Origin: Pseudomonadota bacterium
Lineage (GTDB): Bacteria > Pseudomonadota > Alphaproteobacteria > Rhizobiales > Rhizobiaceae
DNA: 11,625 bases
Direction of reading: 5' to 3'
NCBI GenBank assembly: GCA_023422735.1
Contig: JAFAGL010000161.1
Span: 1-11,625, forward strand
The notes below the pieces were generated by a model. The model was not told where the DNA came from, did no database searches, and was given only the letters and a program-made list of their open reading frames with translations. Shown here piece after piece: positions 1 through 6,814 of the stretch. Both the position numbers and the translations under genes were made by a program. Position 1 is the first letter of the stretch. Each line of letters begins with the position of its first letter.

Positions 1-86
1 ATGCGCGGACGCTCATCTTGCTGACGCCAGCGAAGCTCTTCCTTGAGCGCTTCGAAGCCACCCGCCGTCATCGGTACCTTGTTCAT
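1..86 (-). CDS. greA: Transcription elongation factor GreA, N-terminal fragment cut by the window edge
   Basis: Reading the minus strand from the ATG at 86-84 gives 28 codons before the window ends. The peptide contains MTAGGFEALKEELRWRQQ followed by DERPR, which matches the start of the N-terminal coiled coil of rhizobial GreA. GreA enters the RNA polymerase secondary channel and stimulates cleavage of backtracked transcripts. A GGAGGG stretch (96-101, read on the minus strand) lies 9 nt upstream of the ATG and supports this start. Only the N-terminus is visible, so the acidic tip and C-terminal domain cannot be checked. GreB is a less likely alternative because the MT-x-x-GF-x-x-L-x-EEL pattern is typical of GreA. 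It is transcribed away from the DMT transporter gene, so the intervening gap must hold both promoters. Confidence 0.85.
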   Translation of the reverse strand, partial: MNKVPMTAGGFEALKEELRWRQQDERPR

Positions 87-351
87 CTCCAAAAACCCTC
101 CATCGTCCGGGCCTTGTTTCCAGCCGGATGCTCGAAAGCAAAAAATAAAACGGCCCGATAGCGACTCAAGGCTAGCGGACCAGAAAACTTCGTTCTCCAG
201 CACAATATAGAGAAGCGTGTGAAGGTTTCCACGTCTATTTGCAGTTCGCAAGTGCCGCTCGTCGATTGTCATCATCTTTGACGGGGATGGCCTAAAGCGG
301 CGTCTGAACTGCCCCCTTCTCAATCACCATGTTCTCGGCTAGCGAGCCGTC
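87..351. other. Divergent intergenic region between greA and the DMT transporter
   Basis: This 265-bp gap lies between two genes that point away from each other, so it should carry both promoters and both leaders. I found no small ORF or RNA gene that I can support. On the minus strand TTGAGT, a 17-nt spacer and ATTTTT (roughly 143-171) could be a weak greA promoter, but the match is poor. The only clear structure is a short hairpin just before the transporter start codon, listed separately. Confidence 0.5.
336..349 (+). promoter_or_regulatory. Small hairpin covering the ribosome-binding region of the DMT transporter
   Basis: CGGCT (336-340) and AGCCG (345-349) are exact inverted complements around an AGCG loop and end 2 nt before the ATG at 352. 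The only SD-like bases (GCGAG, 342-346) lie inside this hairpin. The pairing is visible directly. That it limits translation is an inference, and a 5-bp stem can occur by chance. Confidence 0.3.
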
Positions 352-1245
352 ATGACTCGCATTCAAGCCAATCTCCTGCTTTTGCTTGCCGGTGCCATTT
401 GGGGCATGGGCTTTGTTGCCCAGGCGACAGCGATGGATGCGATGGGGCCTTTTCTGTTCGTCGGCTCGCGTTTCCTAATTGCCGTCATCTGTGTTCTGCC
501 CTTCGCATTGCGCGAAAGCCGGCGAGCCAAACTTGCCTTGACGCGCTCGCAATGGCTCGCCTTCGTTTGGATCGGCCTGATGCTGTTCCTGACAATCGCT
601 TTCCAGCAGGTCGGCCTTTTGACTACCAGCGTCACCAATTCCGGTTTCCTGACCGGTCTTTACGTGGTGATGACGCCCATCCTCGGCATCGTGCTTTTTC
701 GCCAGTTTCCGCATCCGGTCGTGTGGCCGGCGGCCGGGCTTACGCTGGCCGGCATCTTCCTTTTGTCAGGAGGCAAGTTGGCGGGCCTGACGATCGGCGA
801 CTGGTTGACTATCATCGCCGCTTTCTTCGCGGCTCTTCAGGGGCTTTATCTTGCCCGCAGCGCTGCGCAAACAGGCCGGCCCGTCACCGTCGCCGCGATC
901 CAGTTCACCACCTGCGCCGTGCTCGGGCTGCTTGGCGCGCTCCTGTTTGAAACGGTGAGCTGGGAGGCTTTGCGCCTGGGTGCTCTGGAAGTTTTTTATT
1001 CCGGCGTGTTTTCCAGCGCGCTGTCGTTCACCCTCATGGCAATCGGATTGCGCTATACGACGGCATCGCAGGCCATGATCTTCCTGTCATCCGAAGCCGT
1101 TTTTGCAGCGCTTTTCGGCGCGATTTTCCTGCATGAACGCATTCCATCCGTCGGCCTTTTCGGATGCGCCCTGATGCTTTTCGCCATGTTGGCGGTGGAA
1201 CTCGTGCCCGCCATGCAGGCAAAAAAGGCGCGTGCTATCCCTTGA
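352..1245 (+). CDS. EamA/DMT-superfamily membrane transporter
   Basis: The 297-residue protein is almost entirely hydrophobic and matches the drug/metabolite transporter fold of two EamA repeats with ten predicted helices. Repeat 1 spans about residues 8-137, beginning with LLLLLAGAIWGMGFVAQ, and repeat 2 about 150-287. The first helix carries the usual GxxWG pattern. The segment FLTGLYVVMTPILG is typical of the end of repeat 1, and the end of repeat 2 (LSSEAVFAALFGAIFLHERI) carries the conserved E-x-V-F-x-x-L-x-x-x-x-x-L-x-E signature. Length and architecture are standard for the family. Members export metabolites, amino acids or drugs, but the substrate cannot be read from sequence. The start is followed at once by the first helix, yet its SD is weak and lies in a small hairpin. 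The gene overlaps the convergent DUF486 gene by 11 bp. Confidence 0.9.
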   Translation: MTRIQANLLLLLAGAIWGMGFVAQATAMDAMGPFLFVGSRFLIAVICVLPFALRESRRAKLALTRSQWLAFVWIGLMLFLTIAFQQVGLLTTSVTNSGFLTGLYVVMTPILGIVLFRQFPHPVVWPAAGLTLAGIFLLSGGKLAGLTIGDWLTIIAAFFAALQGLYLARSAAQTGRPVTVAAIQFTTCAVLGLLGALLFETVSWEALRLGALEVFYSGVFSSALSFTLMAIGLRYTTASQAMIFLSSEAVFAALFGAIFLHERIPSVGLFGCALMLFAMLAVELVPAMQAKKARAIP

Positions 1246-1585
1246 AGATCAGCGCCGCGCCGCCGGCAATCAACATGAAGCCCAGCACATGGTTAAGTGT
1301 AAGCGCTTCCTTGAGATAAAACACGGAAAACACGGCGAACACTGAGAGCGTGATCACTTCCTGAATCGTTTTCAGTTCCGCCGCCGAATAAACCTGGCTG
1401 CCGATACGGTTGGCGGGCACGGCCAGCCAATACTCGAAAAAGGCTATTCCCCAACTCACGAGGACGACGGTCCACAAGGCAGCGCCTTTGAACTTCAGGT
1501 GACCATACCAGGCAAAGGTCATGAAGACGTTGGATGCAACCAGCATCAGGATGGGAAGAAAACGCGGGGCGAGCAGCTCAGACAT
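1235..1585 (-). CDS. DMT family protein, DUF486 (small four-helix membrane protein)
   Basis: From the ATG at 1585 the product is 116 residues with four predicted membrane helices. It resembles the DUF486 family, single-unit relatives of the drug/metabolite transporter fold of about 110-120 residues. Recognisable blocks are ASNVFMTFAWYGHLKF in helix 1, FFEYWLAVPANRIG in helix 2, LKTIQEVITLSVFAVFSVFY in helix 3 and a final GGAALIF helix. The start is chosen because GGAG (minus strand, 1595-1598) lies 9 nt upstream and the length fits the family. An ATG at 1615 with GAGG 5 nt upstream is a real alternative that would add 10 residues. Such half-size proteins probably act as dimers. The transported substrate is unknown. 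It is convergent with a full-length DMT transporter, which may be coincidence. Confidence 0.83.
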   Translation of the reverse strand: MSELLAPRFLPILMLVASNVFMTFAWYGHLKFKGAALWTVVLVSWGIAFFEYWLAVPANRIGSQVYSAAELKTIQEVITLSVFAVFSVFYLKEALTLNHVLGFMLIAGGAALIFKG

Positions 1586-1698
1586 TGCGAAAAGCTCCGG
1601 ATAGGGTAGCGGCATTTCTGCCTCGCGCGAGCGTCTGTCAATCTGGGATATGTTTGTCGCTTGCCTTGGAAGGCAAAGCAGCCTCATATCCAGCCCTT

Positions 1699-2760
1699 AT
1701 GAGCACCGCATCCCGGATTGGCCTGGTCACCTTCTTCGCCATTTGCATGGCGTGGACCGCAAGCATTTCACCAGGATTGGCGCAGTCCGGAGCGCCCGAA
1801 TCAAAACTCCCGCAAACGGCACCTGCCCCGGCGGAAAACCCTGAAGCGGAAGCCGAAACCCAAAGCGCCGACCCGGCGCTTGAAAAGGAGAACGAGCAGG
1901 ATCTGCCCATTCTCCCGCCCAAGCCGACAGAAAATCCCGTCGCTAAAGAAGCTCCTTCCGAAACCGCGCCTGCCAAGGATGTCCCTTTAAAGAAGGATGT
2001 CCCTTTAAAGAATGCGTCGGGGATGCCCCGCGAAAGCGATCAGCCGGAGGAAGAACAGACCCTTCCCATCACGCCTCCGTCGCCCGATGAAAGGCCTGAC
2101 AATGGCGATCCGGACGGCGGTGACGCTTCCATGAAAGACGTCGATCAGATGGCTTCGAAGAAGTCGGGCCCGCAACCTTTGCAAGGCCCACCATTGCCGC
2201 CGTCGCTGGTTGGAGCCAAGCCGCAAAGCGAGCTGGCCTGCCGGATGGAACTGAGGGAACTTGGCGTCGGGTTTGAGGAAAAGGAGCCTGAAAGCGGCGA
2301 AGACGGCTGTTCGCTGCCTTACCCTGTTTCCGTCTCGAATTTCGGGTCCGGTGTCGCCGTCGAGCCACCGGTTCTGGCTAATTGCGCGGTCAGCCTGGCC
2401 ACCGCTAAATTCTTTCGCGACACGGTGCAAAAGGCCGCTCAAACCCATCTGAAGGCCAATGTAACGTCCATCGCAAATGGGTCTGGTTATGTGTGCCGCC
2501 CTCGAAACGGAACGCACAAGATTTCAGAACACGCTCTAGGAAATGCAGTCGACATCATGAGCTTTACCTTTTCGAACGATCACACCATTTCTGTCGAGAA
2601 AACGGACGACACGCAGGATGCGGCTTTTTTGGCCGAATTGCGAAAAGCCGCGTGCGGCCCGTTCAAAACGGTTCTAGGCCCGGGATCGGATGCCGATCAC
2701 GCCAACCATTTCCATTTCGATCTCGCGGAACGATCAAATGGCAGCACCTTCTGCCAATAA
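1699..2760 (+). CDS. Extensin-family protein, exported, with proline-rich linker and LAS-like metallopeptidase signature
   Basis: The 353-residue product begins with a Sec-type signal peptide (basic start, hydrophobic core, likely cleavage after GLA near residue 30). Residues about 30-175 form a low-complexity linker rich in Pro, Glu, Lys and Asp. It holds two related blocks, EQDLPILPPKPTENP (67-80) and EQTLPITPPSPDERP (120-133), plus a duplicated KDVPLK (93-104). The extensin-like C-terminal domain occupies about 178-353. It carries SEHALGNAVD with H278 and D285, and NHFHFD with H337 and H339, matching the SxHxxGxAxD and HxH signatures of zinc LAS peptidases (MepA/VanY/VanX). It has six cysteines, all shared with the downstream paralogue, which suggests disulfides in the periplasm. 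A peptidoglycan-hydrolase role is inference. The start is set by the signal peptide; no good SD precedes it. Confidence 0.85.
   Translation: MSTASRIGLVTFFAICMAWTASISPGLAQSGAPESKLPQTAPAPAENPEAEAETQSADPALEKENEQDLPILPPKPTENPVAKEAPSETAPAKDVPLKKDVPLKNASGMPRESDQPEEEQTLPITPPSPDERPDNGDPDGGDASMKDVDQMASKKSGPQPLQGPPLPPSLVGAKPQSELACRMELRELGVGFEEKEPESGEDGCSLPYPVSVSNFGSGVAVEPPVLANCAVSLATAKFFRDTVQKAAQTHLKANVTSIANGSGYVCRPRNGTHKISEHALGNAVDIMSFTFSNDHTISVEKTDDTQDAAFLAELRKAACGPFKTVLGPGSDADHANHFHFDLAERSNGSTFCQ
1975..2010 (+). repeat. Perfect 18-bp tandem duplication inside the extensin-family linker
   Basis: Two exact copies of AAGGATGTCCCTTTAAAG lie head to tail (1975-1992 and 1993-2010). They encode KDVPLK twice in frame, residues 93-104 of the protein. 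Because the unit is a multiple of three and sits in a disordered linker, copy-number change would only lengthen or shorten the linker. The duplication is seen directly; variability between strains is an inference. Confidence 0.95.
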
Positions 2761-2931
2761 GCAACAATGCCCGATTTTCGCGTTATGGTTAGCGCTTGCC
2801 TAATGAGGGGGCCGATAACCCGCTGATTTTGCTGATTGCGCCCAATTGCCGACACAAAGGTAAAGCGGCAGCCTGAACCTTCGTTTACTTTCTTGCGGTC
2901 TAAAAGAAGCGTCAGTTTCCAAGGAACCGCG
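2761..2931 (+). other. Gap between the two extensin-family genes
   Basis: This 171-bp gap has no terminator-like hairpin after the first extensin gene and no convincing promoter. Read-through from the first gene into the second is therefore possible. An in-frame TTG at 2836 could extend the second protein, but AAGGA at 2921-2925 and the lipoprotein signal both favour the start at 2932. Confidence 0.4.
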
Positions 2932-3705
2932 ATGCTCTCCTTTTCCGCTCGCAGATCAATCACGCCCTCAACGCGCCGCGCTGCTGCCCTTGCGATTGCC
3001 GCTGCCGGCTTGTTCGCGTTATCGGCGTGCGGCGGGCGCAGCGACGCATCTTCCAGCAGTCAGTCGAGCGGGTTGCAGCGCTTGGTGCCATCCAATCCCA
3101 TGATGGTCGGCTATCCGCGCTTCAGCACGCCGATGTCGAACGCTGATGCGTCGGGAATGCCGGCGAGTGAAGTTCAGTGCCGTCGTGAATTGAAGAAGCT
3201 TCGAGTTGATTACGAAGACCTCTCGCCAATCAATGACGGCGGTTCCTGCCAGATCGCCTATCCGGTCAAACTTCGCGGGCTTTCCGGTAGTATCGACATG
3301 AAACCGGCGGCAACTTTGAGCTGCGAGATGGCGCTGGCCTTCGCCAGTTGGACCAAGGACGAGCTCGCCCCGGGCGCTCGCAAGCGCTACTGGTCAGGCG
3401 TGAAAACCATTCATCAGGGTTCGAGCTATTCGTGCCGCCGCATCGCGGGCACAAGCGTGGCCTCCGAGCATTCCAAGGGCAATGCACTGGATGTCATGCG
3501 TATCGAGTTGAAGAATGGCCGTGACATCAAGGTCGAAAAGCAGGGCCTGTTCGCATTTCGCGCCCGAGGACTCCTGAATACGGTGCGTGCCGATGGTTGC
3601 TCGTATTTCACGACCGTTCTCGGCCCAGGCTACAACAAGGCCCACGCTGACCATTTCCATTTCGACATCAAGAACAGGCGCAACGGCTACCGCGCCTGTC
3701 GCTGA
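2932..3705 (+). CDS. Extensin-family lipoprotein with LAS-like metallopeptidase signature
   Basis: The 257-residue product starts at an ATG preceded by AAGGA with a 6-nt spacer. A basic N-terminus and a hydrophobic stretch rich in Ala lead to the lipobox LSAC, so C33 is the likely lipidated residue. Residue 34 is Gly, which fits outer-membrane sorting. A Ser-rich linker (about 36-80) precedes the extensin-like C-terminal domain (about 80-257). That domain has SEHSKGNALD (H180, D187) and HADHFHFD (H238, H241, H243), aligning with the SxHxxGxAxD and HxH positions of the upstream paralogue. Its six domain cysteines match those of the neighbour in order. The gene is evidently a tandem paralogue of the upstream extensin gene, with a different mode of attachment. 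Cell-wall hydrolysis is the best guess from the fold signature, but activity is unproven. Confidence 0.88.
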   Translation: MLSFSARRSITPSTRRAAALAIAAAGLFALSACGGRSDASSSSQSSGLQRLVPSNPMMVGYPRFSTPMSNADASGMPASEVQCRRELKKLRVDYEDLSPINDGGSCQIAYPVKLRGLSGSIDMKPAATLSCEMALAFASWTKDELAPGARKRYWSGVKTIHQGSSYSCRRIAGTSVASEHSKGNALDVMRIELKNGRDIKVEKQGLFAFRARGLLNTVRADGCSYFTTVLGPGYNKAHADHFHFDIKNRRNGYRACR

Positions 3706-3751
3706 AAATCGGAAACAAACAGCTTTCCGGATCATTCATGCCGAAATCCTC

Positions 3752-3767
3752 TTCGCATCCGTGCGAA
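3752..3767 (+). promoter_or_regulatory. Hairpin-forming leader just upstream of the CNNM/CorC gene
   Basis: TTCGCA (3752-3757) pairs exactly with TGCGAA (3762-3767) around a TCCG loop. The same TCGCAT bases (3753-3758) can instead pair with ATGCGA (3767-3772), so two mutually exclusive hairpins are possible 15-21 nt before the SD and start codon. No T-run follows, so this is not an intrinsic terminator. A regulatory role is speculative. Confidence 0.25.
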
Positions 3768-3787
3768 TGCGATGCTAAGGAACCGGC

Positions 3788-5092
3788 ATGGTCTACATTG
3801 AAGTCCTGATTGTACTTGTTCTGATTATTGTCAACGGTTTGCTCGCAATGTCGGAGCTTGCCGTTGTATCTTCCCGCCCCGCCCGGCTGAAAAGCATGGC
3901 GGAACGTGGATCAACTGGCGCGGCGCGCGCCTTGAAGCTTTCGGCCGATCCCGGCCGCTTCCTGTCTACCGTCCAGATCGGCATCACGCTGGTCGGCGTT
4001 TTGTCCGGTGCCTTTTCCGGCGCCACCCTCGGTCAGCGTTTGTCGATGCTTCTTCTTGAAAGCGGAATGCCGGCCGGCGTTGCCAACACCTTAGGCGTCG
4101 GCGTTGTTGTCGCGGTTATCACCTACGGCTCGCTCATCATCGGCGAACTCGTGCCCAAGCAGATCGCCCTGCATAATCCCGAAGGGGTCGCGTCTCGGGT
4201 CGCACCAGGCATGTCGTTTCTGGCGCTGATCGGCGCTCCGATCGTCTGGTTCCTCGATATTTCGGGCAAGGCAGTTTTGCGCCTGATAGGTCAGAAATCG
4301 GAGTCCGAAGAAAGAGTCACGGACGAGGAAATCAAGACAATCATTGCTGAAGCCGAAGGTGCTGGCGTGATTGAAACCGACGAGCGCGCGATGATCGCGG
4401 GCGTCATGCGTCTTGCCGATCGTACGGTTCGCGGCATCATGACACCACGGACGGATGTCGACTGGATCAACATCCAGTCCGAGCCCGACGCGATCCGCAA
4501 AGATCTCGTTGAAACGCCGCATTCGCGTTTGCCGGCAGGCGATGGCAGCGTCGATGATATGATCGGCGTGATCCAGACACGCGAATTGCTTGCAGCGATC
4601 CTCACCGGCCAGGAAATCGACATCAAAAGCTTCGTGCGTCAGGCGCCGATCGTGCATGACAACGCTGATGCGCTGGATGTCATCACCGTCTTGCGGGAGG
4701 CGGATGTGCCCATGGCGCTGGTTCACGATGAGTACGGCCATTTCGAAGGCATTGTCAGCCCGGCCGACATTCTCGAAGCCATTACCGGCATGTTCAAGTC
4801 CGATGCCGATGAAGGTCCAAGCGCCATTCAACGCGAAGACGGCTCCTGGCTGATTGCTGGCTACATGCCGGCGGATGAAATGGCCGACAAGCTTGGTATT
4901 TTGTTGCCGGAAAACCGCGATTACGAAACCGTCGCAGGCTTCATCTTGGCCCAGCTATCGCATTTGCCGGCAACCGGCGAAACGGTGGATGCCATGGGGT
5001 GGCGCTTCGAAGTGGTGGATCTCGACGGGCGTCGCATCGACAAGATCATCGCATCGAAACCGATGGAAACGCACCGCGCGGCCTTGATTTGA
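3788..5092 (+). CDS. CNNM/CorC (HlyC-type) membrane protein with CBS pair
   Basis: The 434-residue product has the complete three-part layout of the family often annotated as hemolysin or magnesium/cobalt efflux protein. The CNNM (DUF21) membrane domain spans about residues 1-185, with helices near 4-26, 58-80, 94-118 and 137-158. It includes NGLLAMSELAVVSSR and the conserved GELVPKQIAL. A CBS pair follows (about 205-340; first unit from VRGIMTPRTD, second around MALVHDEYGHFEGIVSPADIL). The C-terminal CorC/HlyC domain (about 345-430) includes GSWLIAGYMP and NRDYETVAGFIL. AAGGA with 6-nt spacing supports the start. Related CNNM/CorC proteins take part in Mg2+ transport, with nucleotide binding to the CBS pair; the hemolysin label is historical. 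It lies 82 bp after the extensin lipoprotein with no terminator between, so cotranscription is possible. A strong terminator follows it. Confidence 0.9.
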   Translation: MVYIEVLIVLVLIIVNGLLAMSELAVVSSRPARLKSMAERGSTGAARALKLSADPGRFLSTVQIGITLVGVLSGAFSGATLGQRLSMLLLESGMPAGVANTLGVGVVVAVITYGSLIIGELVPKQIALHNPEGVASRVAPGMSFLALIGAPIVWFLDISGKAVLRLIGQKSESEERVTDEEIKTIIAEAEGAGVIETDERAMIAGVMRLADRTVRGIMTPRTDVDWINIQSEPDAIRKDLVETPHSRLPAGDGSVDDMIGVIQTRELLAAILTGQEIDIKSFVRQAPIVHDNADALDVITVLREADVPMALVHDEYGHFEGIVSPADILEAITGMFKSDADEGPSAIQREDGSWLIAGYMPADEMADKLGILLPENRDYETVAGFILAQLSHLPATGETVDAMGWRFEVVDLDGRRIDKIIASKPMETHRAALI

Positions 5093-5130
5093 CGTTGGCT
5101 TGCGCCAACTCAAAATCCGGAAAATTGAGA

Positions 5131-5156
5131 AAAAGGGTCGCTTCGGTGGCCCTTTT
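5131..5156 (+). terminator. Intrinsic terminator with UUCG tetraloop after the CNNM/CorC gene
   Basis: The arms AAAAGGGTCGC (5131-5141) and GTGGCCCTTTT (5146-5156) pair over 11 bp with two G-U wobbles, around a TTCG loop (5142-5145). The 3' arm ends in a T-run followed by CTGTTT. It starts 38 nt after the CNNM stop codon, which fits the end of that transcript. It implies the amidohydrolase has its own promoter between about 5157 and 5280, where I see no strong consensus. Confidence 0.85.
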
Positions 5157-5295
5157 CTGTTTGCCTGCTATCGGGCGAAGCGAGAACCTTTCCTTGGCAA
5201 TATTTGTTTCCACCGGATTGTGTGACTGGAGGCTTCCAAACGTCGACTTAACGCACCTAAACTGCGTCCGGATGAACAGTGAGGGAATCCTATCC

Positions 5296-6756
5296 ATGAT
5301 GATACGCGCCGTTATGATTGCAGCCTTGCTTGCATCGTCGTCGAGCTTTGCGCTTGCTCAGGAGCCCGACACCGAAAGCCTGACAGGCTTGGTGGAAGAT
5401 TATGCGCCTCGCATGACGGAAGTCGCGCAATCGATCTGGGACCATCCCGAACTTGGTTATCTTGAAACCGAAACCTCCGGTTTGCTGCAATCAGAATTGC
5501 GCGAAGCAGGTTTCACGATCGAGAACAATATCGGCGGCATGCCTACCGCCTTTGTCGCGAAAGCGGGAAGCGAAGACGGTCCGGTCATCGCCATCCTTGC
5601 AGAAATGGATGCCCTGCCCGGCTTTTCGCAAGCTGCCGAACCCACAAAGAAAGCAGTGGAAGGCATTGAGTCGGGGCATGCATGCGGCCACCACCTGTTC
5701 GGAGCCGGCTCGGTCGGCGCGGCCATCGCCTTGAAGAAGTGGCTGGAAGAAAACGGCACGAAAGGACAGGTCCGGCTTTACGGGACCCCTGCCGAAGAAG
5801 GCGGTTCGGGCAAGGTTTATATGGCGCGAGCCGGCTTGTTCGACGATGTCGACGTCGCCATGCATTGGCATCCGAGCGACAACAATTCAGCCGATCAAGG
5901 CCGCACGCTGGCCAATACAAGCGGCAAGTTCCGCTTTCACGGCAAAAGCGCACATGCTGCCATGAGCCCCGATAGCGGTCGCTCGGCGCTGGATGGTGTC
6001 GAGGCGCTGAACTTCATGGTCAATGCAATGCGCGAACATGTGCCGCAGGAAACGCGCATTCACTACGTCATCACCGATGGCGGCAAAGCACCCAATGTCG
6101 TGCCCGATTTCGCTGAAGCCTATTATTATGTCCGCCATCCCGATCCGGCTGTGGTCGCCGATGTCGTAGCACGTGTAAAGAAAGCCGCTGAAGGCGCTGC
6201 TCTCGGAACCGGCACGACGCAGGAATTCGAAGTGCTTGGCGGCGTGTACAGCGTTCTGCCCAATGACGTCCTGGGCAAGGTCATGCAATCCAGTCTCGAA
6301 ACTGTGGGCGCGCCCGTATGGAACGATGAGCAGAAGGCATTCGCCAAGGAGCTTCAAACCACGCTGGATCGCCCCTCGGTGCCATCGATCGAAACGGCAG
6401 GCGAAATCGCGCCATATGAGTTCGGAGGGCAAGGTTATGCTTCCACCGATGTTGGCGATGTAAGCTGGAATGTTCCGACTGTTGGCCTTGGCACGGCCAC
6501 CTGGGTTCCAGGTGTTCCCGCACATAGCTGGCAGGCTGTCGCAGCCGGCGGTCATTCCATCGGCTTTGCCGGCATGGATGTTGCAGCCAAGACCCTTGCA
6601 GTAGCTGGTGCGAAGCTCTTTTCAGACCCAGCTTTGATCGAGCAAGCCAAGGCCGAGTTCGATGCGGCGCGGGGCGAAGGCTTCGAATACAAGGCTTTGA
6701 TCGGCGATCGCGAACCTCCACTGGACTATCGCAAGACCGCAGCAACGAAAAACTGA
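5296..6756 (+). CDS. Exported M20-family amidohydrolase, AbgB-like
   Basis: The 486-residue product opens with a Sec signal peptide (MMIRAVMIAALLASSSSFAL, likely cleavage after A21). The body matches M20D metallohydrolases, closest in motif to p-aminobenzoyl-glutamate hydrolase subunit B. Motifs seen are AEMDALPG (D105), SGHACGHHLFG (H128, C130, H132), GTPAEEGGSGK (E167, E168), AMHWHP (H190, H192) and a late PAHSWQ (H410). These supply the expected metal ligands and catalytic Glu. The family hydrolyses amide bonds of acylated amino acids or aminobenzoyl-glutamate. No AbgA-like partner is adjacent, so it may act as a homo-oligomer on a different substrate. GAGGGA (5281-5286) lies 9 nt before the chosen ATG. 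The reading frame is open further upstream, and the ATG at 5272 is a weaker alternative. Export is unusual, since E. coli AbgB is cytoplasmic. Confidence 0.9.
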   Translation: MMIRAVMIAALLASSSSFALAQEPDTESLTGLVEDYAPRMTEVAQSIWDHPELGYLETETSGLLQSELREAGFTIENNIGGMPTAFVAKAGSEDGPVIAILAEMDALPGFSQAAEPTKKAVEGIESGHACGHHLFGAGSVGAAIALKKWLEENGTKGQVRLYGTPAEEGGSGKVYMARAGLFDDVDVAMHWHPSDNNSADQGRTLANTSGKFRFHGKSAHAAMSPDSGRSALDGVEALNFMVNAMREHVPQETRIHYVITDGGKAPNVVPDFAEAYYYVRHPDPAVVADVVARVKKAAEGAALGTGTTQEFEVLGGVYSVLPNDVLGKVMQSSLETVGAPVWNDEQKAFAKELQTTLDRPSVPSIETAGEIAPYEFGGQGYASTDVGDVSWNVPTVGLGTATWVPGVPAHSWQAVAAGGHSIGFAGMDVAAKTLAVAGAKLFSDPALIEQAKAEFDAARGEGFEYKALIGDREPPLDYRKTAATKN

Positions 6757-6761
6757 GAAAC

Positions 6762-6794
6762 AGAAAGGCCGCGCGGGTTGCGCGCGGCCTTTCT
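6762..6794. terminator. Bidirectional intrinsic terminator between convergent amidohydrolase and reductase genes
   Basis: AGAAAGGCCGCGCG (6762-6775) is the exact reverse complement of CGCGCGGCCTTTCT (6781-6794), a perfect 14-bp stem around a GGTTG loop. T-runs exist on both strands (TTCTTTTC to the right, the complement of GAAA to the left). It lies 5 nt after the amidohydrolase stop and about 20 nt from the reductase stop, so it can end both transcripts. Confidence 0.92.
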
Positions 6795-6814
6795 TTTCAG
6801 ATTCTCAGCCAGAT

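Noticed and set aside
143..171. Minus-strand TTGAGT/ATTTTT as a greA promoter
   Set aside because: The match to consensus is weak and nothing else supports it, so it is mentioned only within the intergenic entry.
1534..1698. Upstream in-frame extension of the first extensin gene
   Set aside because: It overlaps the DUF486 gene and would bury the signal peptide internally.
2005..2517. Minus-strand open frame (170 codons) opposite the first extensin gene
   Set aside because: Its composition is Arg-rich as expected for an antisense frame of a GC-rich gene, and it has no SD or domain.
4091..4831. Long open frame on the minus strand (246 codons) inside the CNNM/CorC gene
   Set aside because: It is a shadow of the strongly supported plus-strand gene, has no recognisable domain, and reflects codon bias on the opposite strand.
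3788..5092. Reading the CNNM/CorC protein as a true hemolysin
   Set aside because: The hemolysin name is historical for this domain layout; the CNNM, CBS and CorC domains point to ion transport or its regulation.
5194..5222. TTGGCA, 17-nt spacer and ATTGTG as an amidohydrolase promoter
   Set aside because: The -35 is acceptable but the -10 is poor; I could not distinguish it from chance.
4999..5295. Upstream in-frame extension of the amidohydrolase into the end of the CNNM/CorC gene
   Set aside because: The extension overlaps another gene and a terminator hairpin, and the signal peptide with its SD marks the start at 5296.
5887..6555. Long minus-strand open frame (222 codons) inside the amidohydrolase gene
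   Set aside because: It lies wholly within a gene with clear M20 motifs and shows no family resemblance of its own.
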